32,601 nt of DNA from JBBQER01 sp052148155 (GTDB taxonomy: Bacteria; Actinomycetota; Acidimicrobiia; IMCC26256; PALSA-610), in NCBI GenBank assembly GCA_052148155.1, contig JBKQIY010000240.1, forward strand, positions 1-32,601, given 5' to 3'. The notes beneath the pieces were generated by a model. It was not told where the DNA came from, did no database searches, and was given only the letters and a program-made list of their open reading frames with translations. Both the position numbers and the translations under genes were made by a program. Shown one piece after another: positions 8,052-16,027 of the stretch. Position 1 is the first letter of the stretch, and each line of letters begins with the position of its first letter.

Positions 8052-9056
8052 TCAATGTGCGGCGCGCCGTACACGGTCGGCGACGGCCGCGCCGAGCCCG
8101 TCGGACGACGTCGGACTCACGACCAGCAGCACGTCGAGCTCCAGCTCGTCGGCCTCGCGGAGCCGTGCGTAGAGCACGCGCGCGTATTCGTCGGCGTTGC
8201 GGGGTGCGTCGAGCACAACCAGCTGCTCGGGAAGTTCCGGCCCGAGCGGCCCGAGCGGCCCGAACGCGAGAACGCCGGTCCGTCGCTCGTCGGCGATGAG
8301 CTCATTCGCTCGTTGAGCGACGGTTTCGCCGGCGACGACTTCGACCGCGGCTCGTGGTGCGTAATGCGACGCGAGCGTGCCCGGAGCCGCGACCACGCCG
8401 GTTGTGCGCAACACGCATTTCCGGCCGATGGCCAGTTCGATGTCGGCACGGCTGGTGCCGCCGACGCGAAGAATGGCCGGCTCGCGACCGGTGACGTCGA
8501 CGATGGTTGACTCCACACCGATGCGACATGTCCCGCCGTCGAGCACGACCTCGACGTCGGCGCCGAGGTCGGCGAGCACGTGCGCCGCGGTGGTCGGGCT
8601 GACGCGACCGAACCGATTGGCCGATGGTGCCGCCAGGCCCCCGCCGAACGCTTCGAGCAGCCGCAACGCGAGCGGATGGTCCGGCACTCGCAGTCCGACC
8701 GTGTCGCGTCCGCCCGTGAGTGCCGCCGCGACCCGTTCGGGGTCGCGGCGAACGACGATCGTCAGCGGTCCCGGCCAGCACGCGTTGGCGAGGCGGCGTG
8801 CCGCGTCGGGTACCTCGCGGGCCAGCTCGTCGAGTTGCGCGGCATGCGCGAGGTGCACGATCACGGGATGGTCGGCGGGCCGGCCTTTGACTGCGTAGAG
8901 GCGGCGTACAGCATCCGGGTTCGCGGCGTCGGCGCCGAGTCCGTAGACGGTTTCGGTCGGGAACGCCACGAGGTCGCCGGCACGCAGTGCTACGACGGCA
9001 CGTGCGACGTCATCGTCGGGGCCATCGAGGGCGGTCACGTCGTATTGTCGCATCAT
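8052..9056 (-). CDS. L-threonylcarbamoyladenylate synthase, Sua5 type
   Basis: Makes threonylcarbamoyl-AMP from threonine, bicarbonate and ATP for the t6A37 modification of ANN-decoding tRNAs. The N-terminal YrdC domain (about 1-205) shows FPTETVYGLGADA, YAVKGRPADHPVIVH, WPGPLTIVV, VGLRVPDHPLA and APSANRFGRVSPT. The 334-residue length adds the C-terminal Sua5 domain, joined by the linker TLASHYAPRAAVEVV, so it is the long Sua5 rather than the short TsaC form. A small in-frame tandem repeat (GPLGPLGPE, about 8230-8265) lies in the Sua5 domain. The gene sits between cysM and murI, where mycobacteria have a rhomboid gene. The start has two adjacent ATGs (9056, 9053). Confidence 0.93.
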   Translation of the reverse strand: MMRQYDVTALDGPDDDVARAVVALRAGDLVAFPTETVYGLGADAANPDAVRRLYAVKGRPADHPVIVHLAHAAQLDELAREVPDAARRLANACWPGPLTIVVRRDPERVAAALTGGRDTVGLRVPDHPLALRLLEAFGGGLAAPSANRFGRVSPTTAAHVLADLGADVEVVLDGGTCRIGVESTIVDVTGREPAILRVGGTSRADIELAIGRKCVLRTTGVVAAPGTLASHYAPRAAVEVVAGETVAQRANELIADERRTGVLAFGPLGPLGPELPEQLVVLDAPRNADEYARVLYARLREADELELDVLLVVSPTSSDGLGAAVADRVRRAAH

Positions 9057-9064
9057 TACCGATC

Positions 9065-9420
9065 CGTCTCGTTTCGATCTCGGTCGCGGCCGCGGATCGG
9101 GCCGTACGGTTCTCCGTCGAGATGTTGGCCTTGACGAGCGCGACCGACCAAGAATTCGGTCCGGCTATCGGTGGGCGGACCTCGAACCGCCGGGCGGCGA
9201 GCCGGCTATCAAGCTCGTGACCTGCTTCGCCGAGATGGGTTGCGGGACCTCGCGGGCGCTGTCGTGGCGGTTCGAAGACGTCGAGGAAACCGATGTCCTG
9301 GTCGCAGAACGCGGCGTGACGTGAACGGTCCGATCGACGACGAGTCCCCCGGCCGCTTGTCGTCGTGGCGATCCCGACGGAAACGGCTGGGTGTTCTCAG
9401 AGCCGGTCACCAATAATTGA
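9065..9420 (+). pseudogene. glyoxalase/VOC-family pseudogene with three frameshifts
   Basis: No single frame is open, but joining three plus-strand frames in order gives a recognisable VOC (vicinal oxygen chelate) domain. Segment 1, from 9065, reads RLVSISVAAADRAVRF and ends DQEFGP. Segment 2, from 9163, reads GYRWADLEPPGGEPAIKLVT and continues to LVAERGVT, meeting TGA at 9322-9324. Segment 3 reads NGPIDDESPGRLSSW. Segment 4, from about 9370, reads DPDGNGWVFSEPVTNN to TGA at 9418-9420. Each junction is explained by loss of a single base (near 9161, 9322 and 9369). The 5' end abuts the divergent Sua5 start, and the 3' end overlaps the cysM stop. DPDGNGW and the PPGG block are classic VOC sequence. 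The original start codon is not evident. Confidence 0.8.
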
Positions 9421-10345
9421 TTCTCGTCGCGCGCTCGACGACTTCGTCGATGGGATCGGTCCACGCGCCCGAGGAGAGATATTTCCACCCGCCGTCGGGA
9501 AGCAGGACGACGATCGTGCCTTCGTCCATCTGGTCGGCTGCTTTCGCCGCGCCGGCCATCGCCGCGCCGGACGAAATTCCGGCGAAGACGCCGCATTCGT
9601 CCAGCAACCGACGCGTCCACTCCACTGACTCGCGCGGCCGAACGATGAGTTTGCGGTCGAGTACTTCGGGATCGAAGATTGGCGGCACGAATCCGTCGTC
9701 GAGGTTGCGCAGCCCTTGGACGAGCTCGCCGGCAGGCGGTTCGACTGCGACCACCCGCACGTTCGACTTGCGTTGCTTGAGGTACTTGCCGACGCCCATC
9801 AGGGTGCCGCTGGTGCCGAGGCCGGCGACGAACACGTCGACTTCGGGACAGTCGCGCAGGATCTCCGGACCGGTCGCTTCGTAGTGGGCGAGCGGATTTG
9901 CCGGGTTGCCGTACTGAAAGAGGAACACGTAGCTCGGATCGTCGGCGGCGATCTTCTCCGCCATGCGAATCGCGCCGTTGCTGCCTTCTTCGGCGGGTGA
10001 GGTCGTCACCTCGGCGCCGAAGATCTCAAGGAGCTGACGTCGTTCGATCGAAACGTTCTCGGGCATGACGACGCGAAGGTTGTAACCACGGAGTTTCGCG
10101 ACGAGGGCCAGCCCGATTCCGGTGTTGCCGGACGACGGTTCGAGGATCGTCGCGCCTCGTGCGAGCAGGCCGTCGCCTTCGGCCATTTCGATCATCTTGA
10201 GCGCGATGCGGTCCTTCGACGAACCGCCGGGGTTCTGGCCTTCGAGTTTGGCCCAGATGCGAACGTTGGGCTTGGACGACAGTTGGTGCACCCCGACGAG
10301 CGGGGTGTTGCCGATCAGTCCGAGGACGCTGTCGTACTTCGCCAC
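9407..10345 (-). CDS. cysM: O-phosphoserine sulfhydrylase / cysteine synthase CysM, CysO-dependent type
   Basis: A PLP-dependent beta-family synthase of 312 residues. The PLP lysine is K44 in NPGGSSKDR, the substrate loop is EPSSGNTGIG, the phosphate-binding turn is GLGTSGTLMG, and the C-terminus has GISSGAAMAG and LLPDGGWKYLSSG. In M. tuberculosis the orthologue uses O-phosphoserine and the thiocarboxylate of CysO instead of free sulfide. The same chemistry is inferred here because cysO lies 4 bases upstream and mec is nearby. The C-terminus WTDPIDEVVERATRINYW forms the flexible tail typical of CysM. Its stop overlaps the 3' end of the VOC pseudogene. Confidence 0.93.
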   Translation of the reverse strand: MAKYDSVLGLIGNTPLVGVHQLSSKPNVRIWAKLEGQNPGGSSKDRIALKMIEMAEGDGLLARGATILEPSSGNTGIGLALVAKLRGYNLRVVMPENVSIERRQLLEIFGAEVTTSPAEEGSNGAIRMAEKIAADDPSYVFLFQYGNPANPLAHYEATGPEILRDCPEVDVFVAGLGTSGTLMGVGKYLKQRKSNVRVVAVEPPAGELVQGLRNLDDGFVPPIFDPEVLDRKLIVRPRESVEWTRRLLDECGVFAGISSGAAMAGAAKAADQMDEGTIVVLLPDGGWKYLSSGAWTDPIDEVVERATRINYW

Positions 10346-10349
10346 GCGT

Positions 10350-10628
10350 TCACGCGCCGCCCGCGACCGCAGGCAGGATCGACACCACGTCGCCGTTAGC
10401 GAGTTTGGTGTCGAGACCGTCGAGGTAGCGGATATCGTCGTCGTCCTTGTAGACGTTCACGAACTTGTGCAGTCCGCCGGCGGCATCGAGCAGGTTGTCA
10501 CGCAGGCCGGGGTAGCGACCGATGAGTGCGCTGAACACGGCGCCGACGGTTTCGCCGTCGACGGCGACGGTCGCCTGGCCGTCGGCCTGGGCGCGGAGCA
10601 TGGTGGGAAGCTTGACGTCGACCGGCAT
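10350..10628 (-). CDS. cysO: sulfur-carrier protein CysO (MoaD/ThiS family)
   Basis: A 92-residue ubiquitin-fold sulfur carrier. The body matches CysO: VKLPTMLRAQADGQATV, GLRDNLLDAAGGLHKFVNVY, DDIRYLDGLDTKLANGDVVS and ILPAVAGG. In characterised CysO the C-terminal Gly-Gly is thiocarboxylated and donates sulfur to CysM, forming a CysO-Cys adduct that Mec cleaves. Here the diglycine G90-G91 is followed by one extra residue, A92, before the TGA, so the tail is blocked unless trimmed. The codons GGC GGC GCG TGA are plain in the sequence. It sits 4 bases before cysM. The activating enzyme (MoeZ/MoeBR-like) is not in this window. Confidence 0.93.
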   Translation of the reverse strand: MPVDVKLPTMLRAQADGQATVAVDGETVGAVFSALIGRYPGLRDNLLDAAGGLHKFVNVYKDDDDIRYLDGLDTKLANGDVVSILPAVAGGA

Positions 10629-10745
10629 GAGCGCAGGTTACAACCCGACCTCGCCGGTCAGGATTCGGTGCGGGGGTCCGAACTGTCTGCGGCCGCGTGT
10701 GCGGCGTTTTTCGCAGCAGCGCACGACATGAAGGAGTCGGAGCGC

Positions 10746-12410
10746 TCAGCCGCCCGGCGTGGAGGTCGTCGTCGTGTCCACGCCCGGCGTGGGTTGCGGC
10801 CAGCCGGGGCCGGTACACACGCGTGGCGGCCGGGTCGGGTCGTACGGACTGAGCTGGACCCGGCGCACGTGGCGTAAGACGGTGACTGCGTGTCCCTCAC
10901 CGGGGACGAACACCATCCCGAAGCCGACGAGGTACGGCAGGACTGCCGGGACGAGCGACACCGGGTTGTCGTAGATGCCGAGCACCTCGCCTTTGCGCAG
11001 GGTGAGCAGCACCGGCTTGTGCACCGTCGTGCACAGGGTTGTGGGTGCCGGGTCGTTGGTCTGGAAGAGGGACAGACGGAAATTCGCCGACGACACGACG
11101 TCAAGAATGGTGAACGGCGGTTTGGGGATGCGGTGCTGCTTCACACCGTCGAGGAGCCAACCGATGGTCACGTACCGGGCGGTCAGCTGCTCTGGGCGTA
11201 GCGATCGGGGCGCCTGCGCGGCGAGCGAATCGCGCGGCAACGTGAGGATGGCGAGTTTCGTCTTCGAGTACAGCACGTCCAGCGGTCGCTGCGCGACTGC
11301 GACTTCCCGCAGGTTCGACGGAATGCCGACGAGGAACAGGGCCATACCGACGGGGAGCAACACTCGCCAGCGTCTCGCGAACGCGTCGACCGCGACCGCA
11401 AGTGCTGGCAACACCAGCGCGCCGGTGAGCGAGATGTAGCGGGAGATCCGCGCGTAGTCGGAGCCGAACGATGCACGTCCGATTGCCGTTGTGGTCAAAA
11501 AGACGATCGCACCGGCGAGCAACGCGACGGGCGCGGCCAGTTCGGCGAGGCGCCCGGACTTCAGTCGTTCGCTCCTCGCCAAGGCCAACCCGACGACGAC
11601 GACGAGGGCGAGCACCGCGCCGAGACCAGCGAAGTGGCCGAGTGCGCTGAACCCTCCTCTCATTCCCATCGCGACGAAACCGAACACCGATGCGACGGTG
11701 AGCGGTTGTTGCGCGCCGAGTTGGCGCACTTTGCCGGTGTGGCCGATCGCGAGCCACCACACCGTGTAGCAGGCGGCCAGCGGCGCGACGTGCAGCAGCG
11801 CCAGCCGCCACCCGCGTCGCAACAGCACCGCGAGCCCGACAACGAACACCATCGTGACCGCGATGCCCGACATCATCAGCGCGATCAAACCGGCGAGCAG
11901 GCCGAACCGGTCGCGACGGTCGAATGGGCCGTCGTGATCGGCGAGCAGGAGGTGCACGAGGCCGAACACCGCGGCGCCGGTGAACGTCATCTGGAACGGC
12001 TTGATCGCGTTCTCCCAGCCGGCGCCGAACAGCGCGAACAGTGACGCGGCTGCGGTCGCGATCCAGGGATGCACGCCGGCCCGCAAGATGACGACGTAGA
12101 TGAGCGCGGCTGCGGCCAGGTACAGCACGACGACGACCAGGCGATACGGGAAGTAGTCGCGCAGGCCGAACACGAAGTACAGGCAGCGGTACACGAGGAT
12201 CGGGATGGTGGTCCAGTGCTCGTTGTGTGGGCGGAACAGATCTCCGAGATTGGTGGCTTTGCGTTGCGCGAGGAAGTCCCATTCGTCGAGGTAGAACCAC
12301 TCGAGGCGTCCTGCGTTCAGCCAGAACACCAACGCGTAGACCTGCACCGCCGCGAATGCCAGCAACGGCGCCCGGCGTCCCCAGTTCGTCGGTTTCGCCG
12401 TCTCGGCCAT
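10746..12410 (-). CDS. multi-pass membrane protein, GT-C glycosyltransferase-like
   Basis: A 554-residue integral membrane protein with about ten or more hydrophobic helices (first near 16-33, then about 85-105, 115-135, 150-350 densely, and 390-430), followed by a roughly 150-residue mostly soluble C-terminal region ending in a Thr/Pro/Gly tail. The first extracytoplasmic loop carries acidic FYLDEWDFLAQ, then HNEHWTTIPILVYRCLYF. An acidic motif in loop 1 is a hallmark of GT-C-fold transferases using lipid-linked sugars, so cell-envelope glycosylation is a reasonable inference. No specific family is recognised. It lies between mec and cysO, which are adjacent in mycobacteria, so it interrupts that pair. 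Confidence 0.7.
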   Translation of the reverse strand: MAETAKPTNWGRRAPLLAFAAVQVYALVFWLNAGRLEWFYLDEWDFLAQRKATNLGDLFRPHNEHWTTIPILVYRCLYFVFGLRDYFPYRLVVVVLYLAAAALIYVVILRAGVHPWIATAAASLFALFGAGWENAIKPFQMTFTGAAVFGLVHLLLADHDGPFDRRDRFGLLAGLIALMMSGIAVTMVFVVGLAVLLRRGWRLALLHVAPLAACYTVWWLAIGHTGKVRQLGAQQPLTVASVFGFVAMGMRGGFSALGHFAGLGAVLALVVVVGLALARSERLKSGRLAELAAPVALLAGAIVFLTTTAIGRASFGSDYARISRYISLTGALVLPALAVAVDAFARRWRVLLPVGMALFLVGIPSNLREVAVAQRPLDVLYSKTKLAILTLPRDSLAAQAPRSLRPEQLTARYVTIGWLLDGVKQHRIPKPPFTILDVVSSANFRLSLFQTNDPAPTTLCTTVHKPVLLTLRKGEVLGIYDNPVSLVPAVLPYLVGFGMVFVPGEGHAVTVLRHVRRVQLSPYDPTRPPRVCTGPGWPQPTPGVDTTTTSTPGG

Positions 12411-12600
12411 CTAGCAGGGCTTTCGGCAGGCGGAGGCGAGCGGGGAGCAGGTTTGGGCTTCGGACCCGACGCCGGCGTTGTGAGCGGCCTTGGTCGAGTC
12501 GAAGACGGCTCGCGCTGCCGTTCGCAACGGGAGCTCTCCCGATCGGGACTCCGGCAGACTTCGACGATCAACGTCGCGGGGGTCGCAGACCACGACGAGT

Positions 12601-13038
12601 TCAGCCGCGGCCGAGTTCGACGGCGCTCTCGGCGATGACGCCACCGGCGATTCGGTACGCGCGCAGCACCGGTGCTTCGTCGCGCAGGCTCACGATCACG
12701 TACCACCATGTGGGGTCGACCGCCTGGCGTACGTCGGTCGTGGACGGGTACGCGTCGGTGTGGGTGTGACTGTGCCACACGCCGACGATCTCCTCGCCGC
12801 GGGCCTCGGCGGCTCGACCTGCGGCGAGCATGTCGCGCGGGTCGACGGTGTAGGTGCGGGCCGAGGCGTCGGCATTGCGGCAGGGACGCGCTTCGGACAA
12901 CGCGCCGGTCGAGCTGCCGTCGGCCGCCAAGGGACCGGTCAACAGTCCGCACGCCTCGTCAGGCAGCCCGTCGTAGCAGCTCCCGAGGATCGTGGCGTAC
13001 TGCGTCTCGTTGAGCCGCAATGTGCGCTGCGCGGGCAC
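12601..13038 (-). CDS. mec: CysO-cysteine peptidase, Mov34/MPN/PAD-1 (JAMM) metalloprotease
   Basis: A 145-residue stand-alone JAMM protease. The zinc signature is complete: E28 in DEACGLL, then H89-S-H91, S99 and D102 in WHSHTHTDAYPSTTD. This matches M. tuberculosis Mec (Rv1334), which releases cysteine from the CysO-Cys adduct and restores free CysO. The start is GTG at 13038, three bases after the TAG of the CoxL-like gene, so the two are probably co-transcribed and coupled. Some JAMM proteins also trim extra residues after the Gly-Gly of sulfur carriers (QbsD on QbsE). That second role is plausible here because CysO ends GGA. Confidence 0.93.
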   Translation of the reverse strand: MPAQRTLRLNETQYATILGSCYDGLPDEACGLLTGPLAADGSSTGALSEARPCRNADASARTYTVDPRDMLAAGRAAEARGEEIVGVWHSHTHTDAYPSTTDVRQAVDPTWWYVIVSLRDEAPVLRAYRIAGGVIAESAVELGRG

Positions 13039-13041
13039 GGT

Positions 13042-15348
13042 CTAGCGGCGCGCCGCTGCCATCGCGCGCCAGACCCGCTCCGCGGTGCAGGGCATGTCGA
13101 GGTGCCGTACGCCGAGGTGTGAGACGGCGTCGACAACCGCGTTGTGCACGGCCGGTGTCGAACCAAGCGTGGCCGACTCGCCGATCCCTTTGGCTCCGAG
13201 CGGATTGTGGGGGCTTGGCGTCTCGGTGTTGAACACCTCATACGACGGGAGCTCCGCAGCTGACGGCATGGCGTAGTCCATGAGATTCGCGGTGATCGGG
13301 TTGCCGTCGTCGTCGTAGCGCACTTCTTCGTAGAGCGCCTGGGCGACGCCTTGACCGATCCCGCCGTGCTGTTGGCCGGCAACGAGGAGCGGGTTGACGA
13401 TGTTGCCGCAATCGTCGACCGCGACGATCCGCAGCAGCTCCACCCGTCCGGTTTCTCGGTCGACTTCGACGACCGCGATGTGCGAGCCGAACGGGAAAGA
13501 CGAACCGTCGGAGGTGTAGTCGAGCTCGTGCCATAAGCGGTCGAGCATGTCGGCAGGCCGGCGGAGCGGATCTTTCACGGCGGTCGCGAGCTCGACCCAA
13601 GACAGCCGGCTGGCAGGAACGCCGGCGACTTCGAGACCGCCGCCGTCGCCGATCACGATGTCGTCCGGGCTCGCTTCAAGCAGGTGCGCTGCGAGCTGTT
13701 TGGCCTGTGCGAGCACTTCCTCGCTGGCGCGGAAGAGCGCGCTGCCGCCGATCTGCAATGACCGCGATCCGCCGGTTCCACCACCTCGAGACACTTCGGC
13801 CGTGTCGGAATGCACGACCCGGACGTCTTCCATCGCGACGCCCAACGCGTCGCTGATGATCATCGCGAACGTCGTCTCGTGGCCCTGGCCGTGCGCGCTG
13901 GTGCCGACGCGCGCGGTCACGGTGCCGTCGGCCTCGATTTCGACCGAGCCGTACTCGCGGTTGAAGGTGAGCGGCGCACTGATCTCGAGATAGGACGCGA
14001 CCCCGATGCCGAGCAGCATGTTGTCACCACGCGCACGGCGCGCGGCCTGCTCGGCGCGTAGCTGGTCGTAGCCGGCTTTGTCGATCGCGACGTCGAGCGT
14101 CTTTGCATAGTCACCGCTGTCGTAGATCGCTCCCAACCCGGTCACCGTTGCGAACGGGAACGCGTCCGGTGGGATGAAGTTCTTGCGGCGAATCTCGACG
14201 GGATCGATGCCGAGCTCGTCGGCGGCGATGTCGAGCGTCCGCTCGACGAGGTGAATCGCCTCAGGCCGCCCGGCTCCTCGGTACGCGGCGACCGGCGTGG
14301 TGTTCGTGACTGCGGCTTGCCAGTTGAACTCAACTTTCGGGATCACGTACACGTTCTGCGCCATCATTTGCGTGAAAAACGGCAGGAACGCTCCGATCGC
14401 GGGATATGCCCCCGCGTCGGCCAAGGTTTGCACGCGTAGACCGACGATCGTGCCGTCGCGTTTCAGTCCCATCTCGACGTGGTGTACGTGCCCGCGGCCG
14501 TGCCACATGGCGACCATGTTCTCGGAGCGGGTCTCGGTCCATTTCACTGGACGGCCGAGCGCGAGCGCCGCTTTGGCGACGAGTTCGTATTCGACGATGA
14601 AGCCTGCCTTCGCTCCGAACCCTCCGCCGACCGCGGGGTTCGCGCCGCGCACGGTGGCGGGATCGAGACCCAACTTGGCCGCGAGTTCGTCGCGCACGCC
14701 GTGCGGACCCTGCGTCGCGGCATAGAACGTCAGTCCGCCCGCTGGCTCGCCCGGAACCGCCACGATGCCGGCCGGCTCCATCGGGACGGGCGCGACCCGC
14801 TGATTGGCGATGCGCGCCGACACGACGACATCGGCGTCGTCGAGAACGCCTTCGACCGGACCGGTCCCCATACCGTTGGCGACGTTCGATCCCTGCGCCT
14901 CGAACACCACGAACGCGTCGGCTGCGATCGCGGCTTCGGGGTCGACGACGACCGGGAGGGGGTCGTAGTCGACGACGACGGTTTCGGCCGCGTCGACCGC
15001 GTGCGCTTTCGTGTCGGCTACGACCATCGCGACGATGTCACCGACGTAGCGCACCCGATCTCGAGCGAGCGGCGGTCGGTTCATCGTCGGCGGCAGCATC
15101 ATGAATCCGTGATGCTCGGCAAGTTCAAGGTTGTCGGCCGTGTAGACCGCCATCACACCGGGCATCGAGACCGCGTCACTGGTATCGATGGCCTCGATCA
15201 CGGCGTGGGCGATGGTCGAACGAACGAACGAGACGTGGAGCAGGCCGGCGATCTGCAAGTCGTCGAAGTACTCGGTCGTGCCGAAGAGGATCCCGGGGTC
15301 CTCCCGGCGGCGAACTGGGTTGCCGAGAATCGAACCCGCTTGCGGCAT
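13042..15348 (-). CDS. form II CoxL-like molybdenum hydroxylase large subunit (xanthine dehydrogenase family)
   Basis: A molybdopterin-binding large subunit of about 768 residues. The ATG at 15348 follows a strong AGAGGGGGA site, so it is preferred over an upstream in-frame start at 15393. Family marks are GNPVRRREDP at the N-terminus, GGGFGAK, HGQGHETTFA, QIGGSALF and the catalytic glutamate in GAKGIGESATLG. The active-site loop reads AYRGAGR, the form II signature, not AYxCSFR of true CO dehydrogenase, so CO oxidation should not be assumed and the substrate is unknown. No medium (FAD) or small (2Fe-2S) subunit gene is in the window. The stop is 3 bases from the mec start. Confidence 0.93.
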   Translation of the reverse strand: MPQAGSILGNPVRRREDPGILFGTTEYFDDLQIAGLLHVSFVRSTIAHAVIEAIDTSDAVSMPGVMAVYTADNLELAEHHGFMMLPPTMNRPPLARDRVRYVGDIVAMVVADTKAHAVDAAETVVVDYDPLPVVVDPEAAIAADAFVVFEAQGSNVANGMGTGPVEGVLDDADVVVSARIANQRVAPVPMEPAGIVAVPGEPAGGLTFYAATQGPHGVRDELAAKLGLDPATVRGANPAVGGGFGAKAGFIVEYELVAKAALALGRPVKWTETRSENMVAMWHGRGHVHHVEMGLKRDGTIVGLRVQTLADAGAYPAIGAFLPFFTQMMAQNVYVIPKVEFNWQAAVTNTTPVAAYRGAGRPEAIHLVERTLDIAADELGIDPVEIRRKNFIPPDAFPFATVTGLGAIYDSGDYAKTLDVAIDKAGYDQLRAEQAARRARGDNMLLGIGVASYLEISAPLTFNREYGSVEIEADGTVTARVGTSAHGQGHETTFAMIISDALGVAMEDVRVVHSDTAEVSRGGGTGGSRSLQIGGSALFRASEEVLAQAKQLAAHLLEASPDDIVIGDGGGLEVAGVPASRLSWVELATAVKDPLRRPADMLDRLWHELDYTSDGSSFPFGSHIAVVEVDRETGRVELLRIVAVDDCGNIVNPLLVAGQQHGGIGQGVAQALYEEVRYDDDGNPITANLMDYAMPSAAELPSYEVFNTETPSPHNPLGAKGIGESATLGSTPAVHNAVVDAVSHLGVRHLDMPCTAERVWRAMAAARR

Positions 15349-15431
15349 GCATCCCCCTCTGTCGGGCTGTCGGCCGCGCAGACTACCGGCCAACCCTCAA
15401 CTGGCTTGCTCCTCGGCCGATGGGTCACACG

Positions 15432-16016
15432 ATGGACGGCATCGCGAGCGTTCAGACGCGTATCCAGGACATCATCTCCGAATTTCGAGGGGCGCCGGCC
15501 ATGTCGCCCCTCGACAGTGACCCGACCGCGGATCCGACCGCGACGTCAGGCGCGAACTCCGATTTCGCAACGATGCTCGCACAGGCCCAGTCGCCCGACG
15601 GGACCAGTGGGAGCGTCCCCGCCGCGACCGGCGCGCTCAACCCTGCCGGCGTCGACCCGGTGCAGTGGGCGAAGGACTTCCTCACTCGGCTCGGCGCGCC
15701 GATCACCGCGAGCAATGTGCAGGCGATCACTGCCTGGGAGAAGGCCGAAGGAACGAAGGCCGCCTACAACCCGCTGGCGACGACCCAAGGCGGCTATGCC
15801 GGCGAGACAACGTTCAACAGCGTCGGCGTGAAGAACTACGCGAGTTACCAGGATGGGCTCGACGCCAACGTTCAGGTGATCAACAACGGTCTGTACTCCA
15901 ACATCCTCACTGCACTCCAGCAGGGCACCAGCGCGCAGGCGGTCGCGCAGGCGGTCGCGAACTCGCCGTGGGGTACCGGCACCGGTGTCGAACGGGTACT
16001 CGCTTCGGAGAGTTAA
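15432..16016 (+). CDS. lysozyme/endolysin-like domain protein without signal peptide
   Basis: About 194 residues (an ATG four codons upstream at 15420 is also possible). The N-terminus MDGIASVQTRIQDIISEF resembles the leading helix of actinobacterial flagellar-cluster muramidases, followed by a Ser/Thr/Ala/Asp-rich linker (25-70). The C-terminal domain (about 78-190) reads QAITAWEKAEGT, YNPLATTQGG, TTFNSVGVKNYASYQDG and PWGTG. This is a pattern I associate with phage-type lysin and tape-measure-associated lysozyme-like domains, with a Glu at 103 or 106 as candidate catalytic residue. There is no Sec signal or membrane segment. It diverges from the CoxL-like gene about 80 bases away. Peptidoglycan binding or cleavage is inferred. 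Confidence 0.6.
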   Translation: MDGIASVQTRIQDIISEFRGAPAMSPLDSDPTADPTATSGANSDFATMLAQAQSPDGTSGSVPAATGALNPAGVDPVQWAKDFLTRLGAPITASNVQAITAWEKAEGTKAAYNPLATTQGGYAGETTFNSVGVKNYASYQDGLDANVQVINNGLYSNILTALQQGTSAQAVAQAVANSPWGTGTGVERVLASES

Positions 16017-16027
16017 CGCGCGGGTCG

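Noticed and set aside
8225..8270. Short tandem repeat in the Sua5-type gene
   Set aside because: Only two and a half in-frame copies of a 9-base unit encoding GPL. A normal low-complexity loop and not a mobile or regulatory repeat.
12411..12644. A 77-codon minus-strand frame ending directly before the membrane-protein ATG
   Set aside because: It starts inside mec in another frame, has no ribosome-binding site and no family resemblance, and has a random-looking composition.
15300..15345. GGGTTCGATTC on the minus strand, tRNA-like
   Set aside because: It is the coding sequence for the conserved N-terminus AGSILGNPVRRREDP of the CoxL-like protein.
13042..15348. Aerobic carbon monoxide dehydrogenase (true CoxL)
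   Set aside because: The active-site loop is AYRGAGR (form II), and the small and medium subunit genes are absent, so CO oxidation is not supported.
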